Shown one piece after another: positions 34,501 through 43,062 of a DNA stretch of 64,000 nt (position 1 is its first letter; every line of letters begins with the position of its first letter). The position numbers and the translations under genes are program-made. Source of the DNA: ELB16-189 sp018266435 (GTDB lineage Bacteria; Bacteroidota; Bacteroidia; Cytophagales; Cyclobacteriaceae); contig CP126125.1 of assembly GCA_030123525.1 (NCBI GenBank), positions 310,001 to 374,000 on the forward strand, read 5' to 3'. The notes below the pieces were generated by a model, which was not told the DNA's origin, searched no databases, and saw only the letters and a list, made by a program, of their open reading frames with translations.

Positions 34501-35851
34501 ATTTCTTTACTTCTTGTGCAGCCTTGATCACAATCTCCTCTTTTTCAAGTTGGGAGCAGTTCTCGTCTTTCGATCGTTTTCTCATTTCGTAGGTAAGAAA
34601 AAACACAGCCGACTCCACCACAATGATAGACGGGTCTACCAGTAACCCAAAGTCAATGGCCCCGAGGCTCATCAGGTTTCCGGCTACGCCAAACCACCTC
34701 ATCAAGATAAATGCAAACAACATCGATAGCGGTATCACCGAGGCTGCTAACAAACTTGCGCGCCAGTTGCCCAGAAAAACGAGAATTACCAACACAACAA
34801 TAATTGCTCCTTCAATCAGGTTTTTAGCTACCGTTGCAATGGCTTTGTAAACAATCTTAGCCCGGTCAATAAATGGTTCAATAACTAATCCTTCGGGCAG
34901 GCTTGCCTGAATTGTTTTCATTTTTTCTTTGATGCGCTGAATTACCTGGCTGCCGTTTTCTCCTTTCACCATCATGATAATTCCTCCTACGGTTTCGCCT
35001 GTGCCATCGGCTGTCATGGCTCCGTAACGAATGCTATGCCCCAAACTAATGTCGGCTACGTCTTTTACAAGTATCGGTATGCGGTTGTTTACCTTGATCA
35101 CCGTGTTTCCAATTTCTTCTAAAGAGGTGGCTAGGCCAATTCCCCGAATGGTAAATGCCTTATTCTCTTTTTCAATGTAGGCTCCACCCGTGTTGCTGTT
35201 ACCCGTGCTCAGCGCATTAAAAAGTTCGTCAATGGTAACTCCCAGAGCTCGCATACGTTCGGGATTGAGCATGGCCTGATATTCTTTTTTGTAACCGCCA
35301 AAGCCACTTACCTCAGCCACCCCTTTTATGCTCAGCAGTTGTTTTCTGATCATCCAATCCTGAAGCGTACGGATCTCCATCAAGGAATAAGATTGATCGT
35401 CAGGGTTTTTAGGCCGGATAATGTATTGATAGATTTCTCCTAAGCCGGTTGATACCGGCCCCATAAAAGGTTTACCCAGTTCTTGTGGAATTTCTGACTT
35501 CACTGCCTCCAGTCTTTCAAACACTTGCTGGCGAGCCCAGTACACATCTGTGTCGTCATCAAATACCAATTTCACCACCGATAATCCAAACTTGGAAGTC
35601 GAGCGCATCTCAACCAAACCGGGAATGTTTGACATGGCCATCTCCAACGGTGCCGTTATGAACCGCTCAATCTCAAGCGAAGCCAAACTTGGGCTGCTGG
35701 TGATCACATCAACCTGGTTGCCCGTTACATCGGGCACGGCATCTAAGGGAAGTTTTAGCAATGACATACAACCCCCAATCGCCATGACCGCCACTATTGC
35801 TGTCACTACTAATTTATTTCGAACTGAGAATACGATTAGTTTATCAATCAT
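31535..35851 (-). CDS. CusA/CzcA-type RND pump fused to a TolC-like outer-membrane factor
   Basis: 1438 residues. Residues 1 to about 1040 are a heavy-metal RND permease: 12 transmembrane helices, porter loops (DAVPDVTGNQVDVITSSPSL, VFERLEAVKSEIPQELG) and the helix-4 relay LGAIDFGLLVDPSIIVVES. After the last helix comes LRKKKLPPGK, then a hydrophobic WIVVALVLLLMVPSAHA ending like a signal peptidase site, then about 375 residues of TolC/CusC type (SISLDEAVKIALTKSPEM, coiled helices, SITYYQFIQNLELSYTIRQN). RND-TolC fusions are known in Bacteroidota. The outer-membrane factor needs to reach the outer membrane, so the junction probably acts as a cleaved internal signal. Metal unknown. Confidence 0.92.
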   Translation of the reverse strand: MIDKLIVFSVRNKLVVTAIVAVMAIGGCMSLLKLPLDAVPDVTGNQVDVITSSPSLASLEIERFITAPLEMAMSNIPGLVEMRSTSKFGLSVVKLVFDDDTDVYWARQQVFERLEAVKSEIPQELGKPFMGPVSTGLGEIYQYIIRPKNPDDQSYSLMEIRTLQDWMIRKQLLSIKGVAEVSGFGGYKKEYQAMLNPERMRALGVTIDELFNALSTGNSNTGGAYIEKENKAFTIRGIGLATSLEEIGNTVIKVNNRIPILVKDVADISLGHSIRYGAMTADGTGETVGGIIMMVKGENGSQVIQRIKEKMKTIQASLPEGLVIEPFIDRAKIVYKAIATVAKNLIEGAIIVVLVILVFLGNWRASLLAASVIPLSMLFAFILMRWFGVAGNLMSLGAIDFGLLVDPSIIVVESAVFFLTYEMRKRSKDENCSQLEKEEIVIKAAQEVKKSVVYGGLIILIVYFPILTLSGIEGKMFSPMAKTVSFAILGAIILALTYVPMVGSLILKPSASHDHGISERIVQYFFARYKPIIRFGLNNRKMILMVSGAFLLSGIIGFKFIGGEFIPKLAEGDLVVETHHPVGTSMTETIEFSNRIQKMLRNTYPDEIQRVVSKIGTSEIPVDPVPMESQDIVITLTDKKYWTKAKDQEELMGQISRLFQQYPGILYSIQQPIENRVNELMSGARTDVVVKLFGPNLDSLVSTGNRIISVLKTVPGATEIQDKKIFGLPQINIRYERRAMATYGVTVAQINRAIQTAFAGAMAGIIYENDKRFDLTLRLSGNERAKMENIRNLMINDKNNTPIPLKELAEITEEIGPSEISHENLQRKLNIGFNVRGRDLESVVNEAMKKIDEKLILPAGYSIDFGGEFENFRRAKTRLAIVVPVSLVVILGLLFATFGNLKDSLLIYSVVPLSAVGGVFSLLLRGMNFSISAGVGFIALFGIAVLNGILIITRFNELEKLGVTDVHERVLQGLNDRFRPVLMTSAVAALGFLPMALSTSAGAEIQKPLATVVIGGLFTSTLLTLLVLPVIYTLSLRKKKLPPGKWIVVALVLLLMVPSAHAQQPVSISLDEAVKIALTKSPEMTLAQERIDQQAALKPTAFNLQNPDLVFEAPAGQGFRPGVLQIIDYPGIYTAQSQAQKSKIEIAKTERAVSSNNLVYRVRTAYFQLQYLILRTKLLQSQDSVFDDIIKVNEVRYRVGQISSLEKLNGESQYKRILFNLKISRSELQNVKYQFNLLLGRPNDTLYTPNEALKKFEHSLITTTTIDTSHVTNNPLMECSRSQEVYSQHFLKVEKRKRLPGVVLGFLNQGSYGVPIAGITLPLWQWTYQANINAAQKGLEMAQTQKTITAYQLNTEYAKALTTFAQHKDNLNYLETIGLAEADEVLRSSRESFRLGSITYYQFIQNLELSYTIRQNYLETLRNYNQSINSLIYLKGEY

Positions 35852-35870
35852 AGTATATAGAATTAATTAG

Positions 35871-35884
35871 GCACGCTTGCGTGC
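35871..35884. other. Short perfect palindrome before the RND operon pump gene
   Basis: GCACGC-TT-GCGTGC, 20 bases upstream of the pump ATG. It could be a regulatory site or an RNA hairpin in the leader; a chance palindrome cannot be excluded. Confidence 0.3.
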
Positions 35885-35957
35885 ACAGAAAAAACATTGC
35901 TAAGGGTTAGCAGAATAAATTTGCTAGTGATAAGAACTCAATAGCCGAAAAGAAAAA

Positions 35958-36323
35958 TCAGATTCGGAATGTACAGAAGAGAATTGTGTAGTCGGCAGGA
36001 GAAAAAAACGTATAACCGGAAGATGTGACCAGGTTCTTTTTCCGATTGGGTTTTGTTTTTAGTGTTAACCACGAAGGTGTGCAAGCCCATTCCCTGATAT
36101 GGTTTCTCTTTTGAAAATGTGAATCGCGTACGATCTCAAGTTGTCGTGCGGGGCCCGAGATGGGGTCTTCGTCAGCCATAAAAAAAACTGACTCAACAAA
36201 CGAAGGTTGGGTTTCTTCCTGAAACGAGTAAACCTCAAAACTCAGCAGCGAACAGCAAAGCAAGGCCAAGCAGAGAAGTAGCCTGGTTGCTTTTTCGAAC
36301 GAATTATGGGGTTTCTTTATCAT
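35958..36323 (-). CDS. Small secreted hypothetical protein ahead of RND operon
   Basis: About 121 residues from the ATG at 36323 (a further ATG at 36344 adds seven residues). An N-terminal signal-like helix (ATRLLLCLALLCCSLLSF) is followed by a short polar part with no recognised domain (EETQPSFVESVFFMADEDPI, then a basic stretch KTKPNRKKNL). It is the first gene on the minus strand before the RND genes, 106 bases upstream. Small proteins at this place in Bacteroidota metal-efflux operons are common but variable; the metal-binding character here is not apparent. I do not recognise a family. Confidence 0.5.
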   Translation of the reverse strand: MIKKPHNSFEKATRLLLCLALLCCSLLSFEVYSFQEETQPSFVESVFFMADEDPISGPARQLEIVRDSHFQKRNHIREWACTPSWLTLKTKPNRKKNLVTSSGYTFFSPADYTILFCTFRI

Positions 36324-36419
36324 TTCAGGCACAAATGTAATCATTTGAAATTTTATCGAGGTATCAATTACATCGAGGAACAGGATTTACCATGTATTAA
36401 CAACTCTAAAAGTATGCGC

Positions 36420-37643
36420 TCAGACCCGGGCAGCCAATAAGAGTTCGATGTTCTTGTGTTTCATTCCAAATTTTCTTGCCACGCTTTCGTTGGTCAAACT
36501 TCCTTTGTACGCATACACGCCTTTCATAAACCACTTATGTGCAAAAATCATTTCTTCAATTCCTCCCTCTTCGGCAGCCCGTAAAATGGTGGGTGTGAAA
36601 ATATTACTCAGGGCAGTGGTAGCGGTGTTGGCTACCCGTGAAGCTACGTTGGGCACACAGTAGTGAATAACATCGTATTTTCTGAAAACAGGTTTGGTAT
36701 GCGAAGTAATTTCTGAGGTGGCCACACACCCACCCTGATCAATGCTGATGTCTATGATCAACGAATCGGGTTTCATGTTTTTTACCATGTCTTCGCTGAT
36801 CACGTGCCGGGTGCGGCCTTTTTCTGCACGCAAAGCTCCGATGACTACATCTGCGCTCTTCAACGTTTCACTTAGCATAACCGTGTCAATGGTTGACGTA
36901 TAAATTTGATGACCGAGTGTGTGTTTAATTCTTCTCAGTTTATATATATGATTATCAAACACCTGAATCTCTGCACCCAGGCTCAGTGCAGCCCGGGCGG
37001 CATACTCTGCCACGGTGCCCGCCCCAATAATCACGACCTTGGTGGGTGGCACACCCGTAATTCCTCCCAGAATAATTCCGGGGCCGTTTTTAATCGTGCT
37101 GAGGTATTCGGCAGCGATAGACATTACCGTGCTGCCTGCAATCTCACTCATGGCGCGAATGATCGGCATCCCTCCTACTTTGTCTTCAATTAATTCGTAT
37201 GCAAGAGCGGTAATTTTTTTTCTGAGCAAGGCCTGCATCCGTTCTTCGCCCAGGTATCCTAATTGCAGCGCAGAAATCAGTGTCTGCCCAGGACGGAAGT
37301 ATTCAATTTCTTCCATCGTGGGCGGCTCTATCTTCATGATAAAATCAGCGGTGTAAACTTCCTGTGGAGAATAGACCACCTTGGCTCCGGCTTCGCTGTA
37401 CGCATGATCGGTAAATTTACTCCCTGCACCGGCATTGCTTTCTACCCATACCTCGTGGCCATTATTAATGAGTAGTGCTACGGCATCGGGAGTCAGACTT
37501 ATGCGGTTTTCCTGCAATGCCGTTTCCCTTGGCAAGCCTACGAAAAAAGAATGTTTTCCTTTTTTTATTTTTACTAACTGCTCTTGGGGCGAAAGGCTGG
37601 TTTTGGCCAGTGCTTCAAAGCCTGATTTTTTTTTATCCGCCAT
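36420..37643 (-). CDS. ald: Alanine dehydrogenase
   Basis: 407 residues of the alanine dehydrogenase/PNT family. Substrate domain: VGLPRETALQENRISLTPDA and MKIEPPTMEEI; NAD domain: VVIIGAGTVAEYAARAALSL with GAEIQVFDN, then IIDISIDQGGCVATSE. Catalyses reversible oxidative deamination of L-alanine to pyruvate and ammonium. It is somewhat longer than the typical 370 aa because of an N-terminal leader of about 35 residues (FEALAKTSLSPQEQLVKIKK), as in many Bacteroidota orthologues. Its start overlaps the end of tsaE by 11 bases; last gene of the porX-tsaE-ald operon. Confidence 0.92.
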   Translation of the reverse strand: MADKKKSGFEALAKTSLSPQEQLVKIKKGKHSFFVGLPRETALQENRISLTPDAVALLINNGHEVWVESNAGAGSKFTDHAYSEAGAKVVYSPQEVYTADFIMKIEPPTMEEIEYFRPGQTLISALQLGYLGEERMQALLRKKITALAYELIEDKVGGMPIIRAMSEIAGSTVMSIAAEYLSTIKNGPGIILGGITGVPPTKVVIIGAGTVAEYAARAALSLGAEIQVFDNHIYKLRRIKHTLGHQIYTSTIDTVMLSETLKSADVVIGALRAEKGRTRHVISEDMVKNMKPDSLIIDISIDQGGCVATSEITSHTKPVFRKYDVIHYCVPNVASRVANTATTALSNIFTPTILRAAEEGGIEEMIFAHKWFMKGVYAYKGSLTNESVARKFGMKHKNIELLLAARV

Positions 37644-38079
37644 GGTTTCGGTAATGTAGTGTTCGGGTGTGGTTGTCTGTTACACCAATGTGAATTTCAA
37701 AATGATCGCGGGGCATAAGGGAAGGAATTTTTTCTGGCCATTCTACCAAACATAACTTTCCTGAGTCAAAGTACTCGTCTGCTCCAATATCAAAAGCCTC
37801 GGTTTCGTCTTTGATCCGGTAAAAGTCGAAATGATAAATCGGTTGGTTTTGGCTATCGCGGTATTCGTTCACGATAGAAAACGTAGGACTCGCTACAAAT
37901 TTGTTGGTACCCAGTTCTTGCATCAGTGCTTTCACCAAAGTAGTTTTACCCGAACCCATCGCACCGTACAACGCCCACACAGTTGCCGACCGGCCGGCCG
38001 TAAGTAAGTGTTTAGCAGCATCACGGATTGCTTCGAGCGAATAGGTAATCCGATCGGTAACCTGTTCTGTTTCAGCCAT
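37633..38079 (-). CDS. tsaE: tRNA threonylcarbamoyladenosine biosynthesis ATPase TsaE
   Basis: 148 residues with the TsaE pattern: Walker A GAMGSGKTTLVKAL (residues 39-52), SPTFSIVNEYRD, YHFDFYRIKDETEAFDIG and CLVEWPEKIPSLMP. TsaE is the ATPase that resets the TsaB-TsaD complex during t6A37 synthesis on tRNAs reading ANN codons. Length is typical. It overlaps porX by eight bases upstream and ald by 11 bases downstream, indicating translational coupling. Confidence 0.94.
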   Translation of the reverse strand: MAETEQVTDRITYSLEAIRDAAKHLLTAGRSATVWALYGAMGSGKTTLVKALMQELGTNKFVASPTFSIVNEYRDSQNQPIYHFDFYRIKDETEAFDIGADEYFDSGKLCLVEWPEKIPSLMPRDHFEIHIGVTDNHTRTLHYRNHGG

Positions 38080-39631
38080 TCTTCGAAGATAGTGAAATTA
38101 TAGGGATTATCATTTCTTCCAAACTCACTCCACCATGTTGAAATGTATCCTTATAAAAATTCACATAGTAATTATAGTTGTTTGGGTAGGCAAAAAACTG
38201 ATCTTCAATGGCAAAAACATAGGCGGTAGAAACATTTTGTTTGGGTAGAAAAAAACGCTCGGGTTTGGATGCCTCCATCACTTTGTCGCCTTCGTAGCCG
38301 AGATTCTTGCCCTGCTTATACCGCAGGTTGGTATTCACCGTTTTATCTCCAACAATCTTAAAAGCCCGCTTCACGCGAATAGTGCCGTGGTCTGTAGTGA
38401 TGATCAGTTTGACTTTTTTCTCTGATATTTTTTTGATGATCTCCAGCAAAGGCGAATGGATAAACCATGACTTGGTAAGCGATCGGTACGCAGCTTCATC
38501 AGGAGCCAACTCACGGATCATGGCCATGTCGGTACGGGCGTGCGAAAGCATATCCACAAAATTGTAAACGATCACGTTCAGTTTATTGCCATACAGGTTA
38601 TTTATGGAGTCGGCCAAATCGCGGCCTTCTTCCATTTGCTTGATTTTATGGTACGAGAATTTGATGTTGATATTATTTCTCTTCAACTGTCTGGCCAAAA
38701 AATCTTCTTCAAAATTGTTTTTCCCTTCGTCATCCTCTTCACCTTTCCAAAGGTCAGGGTGTGCGCGTTCCATTTCTGAGGGCAACAAGCCCGAGAAAAT
38801 AGCATTGCGTGCATACGCTGTAGTGGTGGGCAGAATGGAGTAGTAGGCGTCTTCATTATCCACATTAAAAAATTCACTGATCACGGGTTCAAGCACTTTC
38901 CATTGATCGTAGCGAAGATTATCAATTACAATTAAAAATGTGCACGCGTGATTTTGCAATTCGGGAAAAACTACTTTTTTCATCAGTTGGTGCGAGAGCA
39001 TCGGCCGTTCTACGTTGGGGTTGTTGAGCCAACTGTCATAATTTTTTTTTATGAACCGGCAGAAGTTGGTATTGGCCTCTACTTTTTGGCTTTCCAGCAC
39101 ATCGGCCATATCGTTATTTTCTGCTTCGGCCATCTGCAGTTCCCAAAATACCAGCTTTTTGTAGATCTCGGCCCACTGTTTGTGATTCATGTTATCCAGC
39201 AGTGCCATCCCGATCTTCCCAAATTCTTGTTGATAGCTGTGCGTGGTCTTCTCGTTTACCAGCCGTTTATTATCCAGAATTTTTTTTATAGATAGCAAGA
39301 CCTGACTTGGATTGATCGGCTTGATCAGGTAGTCTTCAATCTTTGCCCCGATAGCCTCTTCCATTATCCGTTCTTCTTCGTTTTTGGTGATCATCACCAC
39401 AGGCAGATTGGGCTTATTATTTTTGATTAGACTGAGTGCCTCCAGCCCACTCATGCCGGGCATGTGCTCGTCTAAAAAAACCACATCAAAGTGTTTGGCT
39501 TCAGAAAGTTCTACTGCTTCGGCTCCGTTATTGACTGGGGTGATGTCATAGCCTCGTTGTTGCAGAAATAAAATGTGGGGCTTCAATAGGTCAATCTCAT
39601 CGTCAGCCCAAAGGATGGTGTATCTTTGCAT
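38072..39631 (-). CDS. porX: PorX-type response regulator with PglZ phosphodiesterase domain
   Basis: 519 residues. An N-terminal receiver domain (acidic pocket ADDE at 9-12, phosphoryl Asp54 in FLDEHMPG, Lys in LIKPINPSQ) is followed by a helical linker and a PglZ/alkaline-phosphatase-like domain (FLIVIDNLRYDQWKVLEPV, ILPTTTAYARNAIFSG, TTDHGTIRVKRAF). This is the layout of PorX, which with the histidine kinase PorY and sigma factor SigP controls the type IX secretion system in Porphyromonas and whose PglZ domain acts as a phosphodiesterase on oligonucleotides. No kinase is adjacent. It overlaps tsaE and is divergent from the HD gene by 42 bases. Confidence 0.92.
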   Translation of the reverse strand: MQRYTILWADDEIDLLKPHILFLQQRGYDITPVNNGAEAVELSEAKHFDVVFLDEHMPGMSGLEALSLIKNNKPNLPVVMITKNEEERIMEEAIGAKIEDYLIKPINPSQVLLSIKKILDNKRLVNEKTTHSYQQEFGKIGMALLDNMNHKQWAEIYKKLVFWELQMAEAENNDMADVLESQKVEANTNFCRFIKKNYDSWLNNPNVERPMLSHQLMKKVVFPELQNHACTFLIVIDNLRYDQWKVLEPVISEFFNVDNEDAYYSILPTTTAYARNAIFSGLLPSEMERAHPDLWKGEEDDEGKNNFEEDFLARQLKRNNINIKFSYHKIKQMEEGRDLADSINNLYGNKLNVIVYNFVDMLSHARTDMAMIRELAPDEAAYRSLTKSWFIHSPLLEIIKKISEKKVKLIITTDHGTIRVKRAFKIVGDKTVNTNLRYKQGKNLGYEGDKVMEASKPERFFLPKQNVSTAYVFAIEDQFFAYPNNYNYYVNFYKDTFQHGGVSLEEMIIPIISLSSKNG

Positions 39632-39673
39632 GGAATAAAAATCCTAATTTACAATTTTTAAAGTCAACCTTTT

Positions 39674-40915
39674 TTGAACAAACACAAAATCATAAACGAT
39701 CCGTTGTATGGGTTTGTTTCAATTCCCGGTGAGTTGTTATTTGATTTGATAGCTCATCCATATTTTCAGCGACTCCGTTTCATCAAACAATTGGGGGTGA
39801 GTGATTTTGTTTACCCCGGGGCGGTGCATACACGCTTTCACCACGCGCTGGGTGCCATGCACTTGATGGGTCGCGCGCTGGAAACCTTGCGACAAAAGAA
39901 AATAGAAATCAGTAACGAAGAGTGTGAGGCCGCCCAAATTGCCATATTGTTGCACGACATCGGGCACGGACCTTTTTCGCATTCGCTCGAAGAAATTTTG
40001 TTACCGGGCGTTAAGCATGAAAGTATTTCATACTTATTGATGCGGTTGCTCAATGAGCAGTTTCACGGACAGTTGGACCTGGCACTGAAAATTTTCAGAA
40101 ACAGCTATTCTCGAAAATTTTTTCATCAACTGATCAGCAGCCAGTTGGATATTGACCGGCTGGATTACCTCAACCGCGACAGTTTTTTTACTGGCGTGAT
40201 GGAAGGAACCGTGGGCGTTGACCGGATTATAGCCATGCTCCACGTTCATCATGATCAATTAGTTGTAGAAGAAAAAGGGATTTTCAGCATCGAAAATTTC
40301 TTACACGCCCGAAGGCTGATGTACTGGCAAGTGTACCTGCACAAAACTACAGTAAGTGCCGAGCGAATGATGGTGAACATCATGAAGCGGGCACAGTACC
40401 TGGCCGGTGCTGGAGAAAAAATACCGGGCAGTGATTCATTGCTTACTTTTTTGGCCAGAAATCATTCATCGGATGAGATGACCCGTCAACCTGAGCTGCT
40501 TGGTTCATTTGGACAACTGGACGATAATGATCTGTGGGGCGCTATTAAACTGTGGTGTACCTATCCTGATAAAATTTTAAGTGACTTATCTAAACGGTTG
40601 CTGCACCGTGAACTGTTTCAGATAGAACTCACACCCTCGCTTACTAAAAAAACGAAGGTAGAGAAGGTGCGCGAGGCTATTCAACACGAACTGGGTTTGC
40701 TTAAAAAAGAAGCGAGTTATTATTTTTCGCACGGCACGGTTTCTAACGAAGGATACGTTTCCAGCGGGCAACCGATTACCATTTTGATGAAATCAGGCAA
40801 AACCCTTGATATCGCACAAGCCAGCGACCTGCCCACCATTCAGGCCATGAGCAAAATCGTGAAAAAAAATTATTTATGCTGGCCTAAAAACTTACCTTTG
40901 CCAAACCCTGATTGA
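39674..40915 (+). CDS. HD-domain phosphohydrolase (dNTPase/SAMHD1-like)
   Basis: 413 residues of the dGTPase/SAMHD1-like HD superfamily: INDPLYGFVSIP, YFQRLRFIKQLGVSDFVYPG, HTRFHHALGAMHLMG (first His ligand) and the HD motif LLHDIGHGPFSHSLE, then ISSQLDIDRLDYLNRDSF. The substrate may be a dNTP or another phosphorylated compound. The start is TTG at 39674, giving the standard MNKHKIINDP beginning; no ATG lies nearby. Located four bases before lpxD in the same direction, divergent from porX; this neighbourhood is conserved in many Bacteroidota from general knowledge. Confidence 0.88.
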   Translation: MNKHKIINDPLYGFVSIPGELLFDLIAHPYFQRLRFIKQLGVSDFVYPGAVHTRFHHALGAMHLMGRALETLRQKKIEISNEECEAAQIAILLHDIGHGPFSHSLEEILLPGVKHESISYLLMRLLNEQFHGQLDLALKIFRNSYSRKFFHQLISSQLDIDRLDYLNRDSFFTGVMEGTVGVDRIIAMLHVHHDQLVVEEKGIFSIENFLHARRLMYWQVYLHKTTVSAERMMVNIMKRAQYLAGAGEKIPGSDSLLTFLARNHSSDEMTRQPELLGSFGQLDDNDLWGAIKLWCTYPDKILSDLSKRLLHRELFQIELTPSLTKKTKVEKVREAIQHELGLLKKEASYYFSHGTVSNEGYVSSGQPITILMKSGKTLDIAQASDLPTIQAMSKIVKKNYLCWPKNLPLPNPD

Positions 40916-40919
40916 CTGC

Positions 40920-41993
40920 ATGGAATTTACCATCCAACAAATAGCGGGCATGTTGAAGGGAGAGGTACGTGGCAATGGCCAGGAGAAAATCAACATGCTC
41001 GGCAAAATACAAGATGCCAAAAAAGGGCAGATTGCATTTCTCGCTAACCCCAAATACGAACAATACATCTACACCACGCAAGCCAGCGCAGTCATCGTCA
41101 AAAAAGATTTTCAGGCTAGAAAAGAAATCAGCACTACATTGATTCTGGTGGAAGACCCTTACAGTAGTTTCACTTTATTGCTGGAAGAATATCACCGGGC
41201 CATCAGTTTTCAAAAATCAGGCATTGAAGAACCGAGTTTCATCGGAAAAAATTCTACGATAGGAAAAGACTGTTACCGTGGTGCTTTTTCTTACATCGGC
41301 AACCATGTAAAAATTGGTGACAACGTAAAAATTTATCCTCATGTATATGTGGGCGACAATGTGGTGATTGGCAACAACACCATTCTGCACCCAAACGTAA
41401 CCTTATATGCCGATACAAAAATCGGCAGCAATTGTGTACTCCACTCCGGAGCGGTGATTGGCAGCGATGGATTTGGTTTTGCCCCACAGGAAGATGGGTC
41501 GTATAAATCCATCCCTCAAATGGGTAACGTAGTGATTGAAGACAATGTATCCATCGGCAATAACACCGTAATTGACTGCGCCACGTTATTTGGCGATGCC
41601 ACCATCATACGAAAAGGAGTAAAACTGGATAACCTGATCCAGATTGCCCACAATGTGGAAATTGGTAAGAACACGGTAATCGCTGCACAATCCGGAGTAT
41701 CGGGTTCAGCCAAAGTTGGCGAAAACAACATGATTGCCGGGCAAGTGGGCATAGCCGGCCACTTAATCATTGCCAACAACACCAGCATAGGTGCACAGGC
41801 AGGCATCAGCAAATCCATCAAAGAAGAAGGACAGCGCATTCTTGGCTATCCTGCTTTTGATATCAAAGAGTATTTTCGGTCGTATGCCGTGTTCAAGCGA
41901 CTGCCCGATCTTAATGACCGTCTCCGCGAACTGGAAAAGAAAGTCAACCAAGCCAACGGAGTGACTGAAGCGCGGGAGGCTAACGAAGGGTAA
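40920..41993 (+). CDS. lpxD: UDP-3-O-acylglucosamine N-acyltransferase LpxD
   Basis: 357 residues. N-terminal uridine-binding domain (LGKIQDAKKGQIAFLANPKY), then a left-handed beta helix of hexapeptide repeats (IGDNVKIYPHVYVGDNVVIG), the catalytic block IQIAHNVEIG with the general-base His, and a C-terminal helical extension (KRLPDLNDRLRELEKKVNQ). LpxD adds the second acyl chain to lipid A precursor from acyl-ACP in the cytoplasm. The usual lpxC/fabZ and lpxA genes do not follow here; the next gene is convergent. Start ATG four bases after the HD gene. Confidence 0.96.
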   Translation: MEFTIQQIAGMLKGEVRGNGQEKINMLGKIQDAKKGQIAFLANPKYEQYIYTTQASAVIVKKDFQARKEISTTLILVEDPYSSFTLLLEEYHRAISFQKSGIEEPSFIGKNSTIGKDCYRGAFSYIGNHVKIGDNVKIYPHVYVGDNVVIGNNTILHPNVTLYADTKIGSNCVLHSGAVIGSDGFGFAPQEDGSYKSIPQMGNVVIEDNVSIGNNTVIDCATLFGDATIIRKGVKLDNLIQIAHNVEIGKNTVIAAQSGVSGSAKVGENNMIAGQVGIAGHLIIANNTSIGAQAGISKSIKEEGQRILGYPAFDIKEYFRSYAVFKRLPDLNDRLRELEKKVNQANGVTEAREANEG

Positions 41994-41999
41994 TATTTC

Positions 42000-43060
42000 T
42001 CACAACACTTTGGTCAACACGCGGCCGGCATTTTCTCCTGTTATTTTTTTTGTTTCTTCTGTACTGAATCCTCTGGACCGCAGTGCCGCGATCCATTGCG
42101 GAAGCTGAAGGTAACTGGAAAATACCGGTTTAAAATTACCGTCCATATCGGTGCCAAGCCCTACGTGGTCAATTCCTACTGCATCTACCAGCCGTTTTAC
42201 ATTGTCAATAAATTCATCAAAACTTTTGTTGAAACCGGAAGGCCACGCTCCGATCACTCCTCCGGTTTGGGCAACTACTTTGGCATGATCAACTGAAATG
42301 GCGCGTCTGGCTACCGGCCTGCCCTCGTCTCTCTGTAAAATGCTGTGTGAAAGAATAATGGGCGAGGTTGAAAGTTCAGCCGTTTGTTTGGTTGTTTCAA
42401 ACGTGGCGTGAGCCACATCTACAATCATTTTTAGCTGATTCATTTTCCGCACCACATCTTTCCCAACCGATGAAAGGCCATTGTGTTGTGGCGGTTCAGT
42501 TTGTAAATCGCCTAATTCATTGGGGTATAATGAACTAACTGAACAGACCGCACCCCATCTTCATACATTTTTTCCAATCGATCAACTTGTCCCTCTAAAA
42601 AATCTCCACCTTCACATGAAAGGTAGGCGGCAATTTCATTTTTTTTTAATGACGACTCTAAGTCGCTGCCCCGGGTTGCCAGTTTCAGCGCGTGATGTTG
42701 GATGATCGTTTTCAGAATTTGTACCTGGTTTGTATAATCGTTCCATGCTTCATTAGGTGCAAAAGAACGTGCCGGCTTAACTCCATCAGGGCCAATTTTT
42801 ATCAGCTTCCAATCTGCCACCAGGCTAAAGAAAGCTCCGCTCAATTTTCCCTCCTTCATTTCAGCAATCGTTTTGGCTAAGGCCGCATCTCCTGAGACTG
42901 AGTCTATGTTTTTTGCAAAAAACAAACCGGGATGCGCGTGAAAATCGAAGGAAAGAAATTCATCAGCCGAAAGTAACCCGTTGCCCTTGCCTTCAAGACT
43001 AACCCATGAAGCTGCAAAAGCTGCTATTGCAGATTTTTTTACGAACCCTCTCCTGTCCAC
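42000..43060 (-). pseudogene. M19 (renal dipeptidase-like) membrane dipeptidase with a frameshift
   Basis: Two consecutive frames together make one M19 dipeptidase. The first (42512-43060, GTG start) has a Tat-like signal (MDRRGFVKKSAIAAFAASW), DFHAHPG and CEGGDFLEG and stops at VQLVHYTPMN. The second, entered without a start at about 42530, continues NELGDLQTEPPQHNGLSSVG, VVRKMNQLKMIVDVAHA and GIDHVGLGTDMDG. The join lies in ACCCCAATG at about 42518-42527, so one base is missing in a C4 run. It could be a real mutation or an assembly error. M19 enzymes cleave dipeptides with two zinc ions. It starts two bases after the sugar dehydrogenase-like gene. Confidence 0.78.
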
Positions 43061-43062
43061 AC

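Noticed and set aside
38072..39631. PglZ domain as evidence of a BREX or phage-defence system
   Set aside because: The receiver-PglZ layout is that of PorX and no BREX genes are present.
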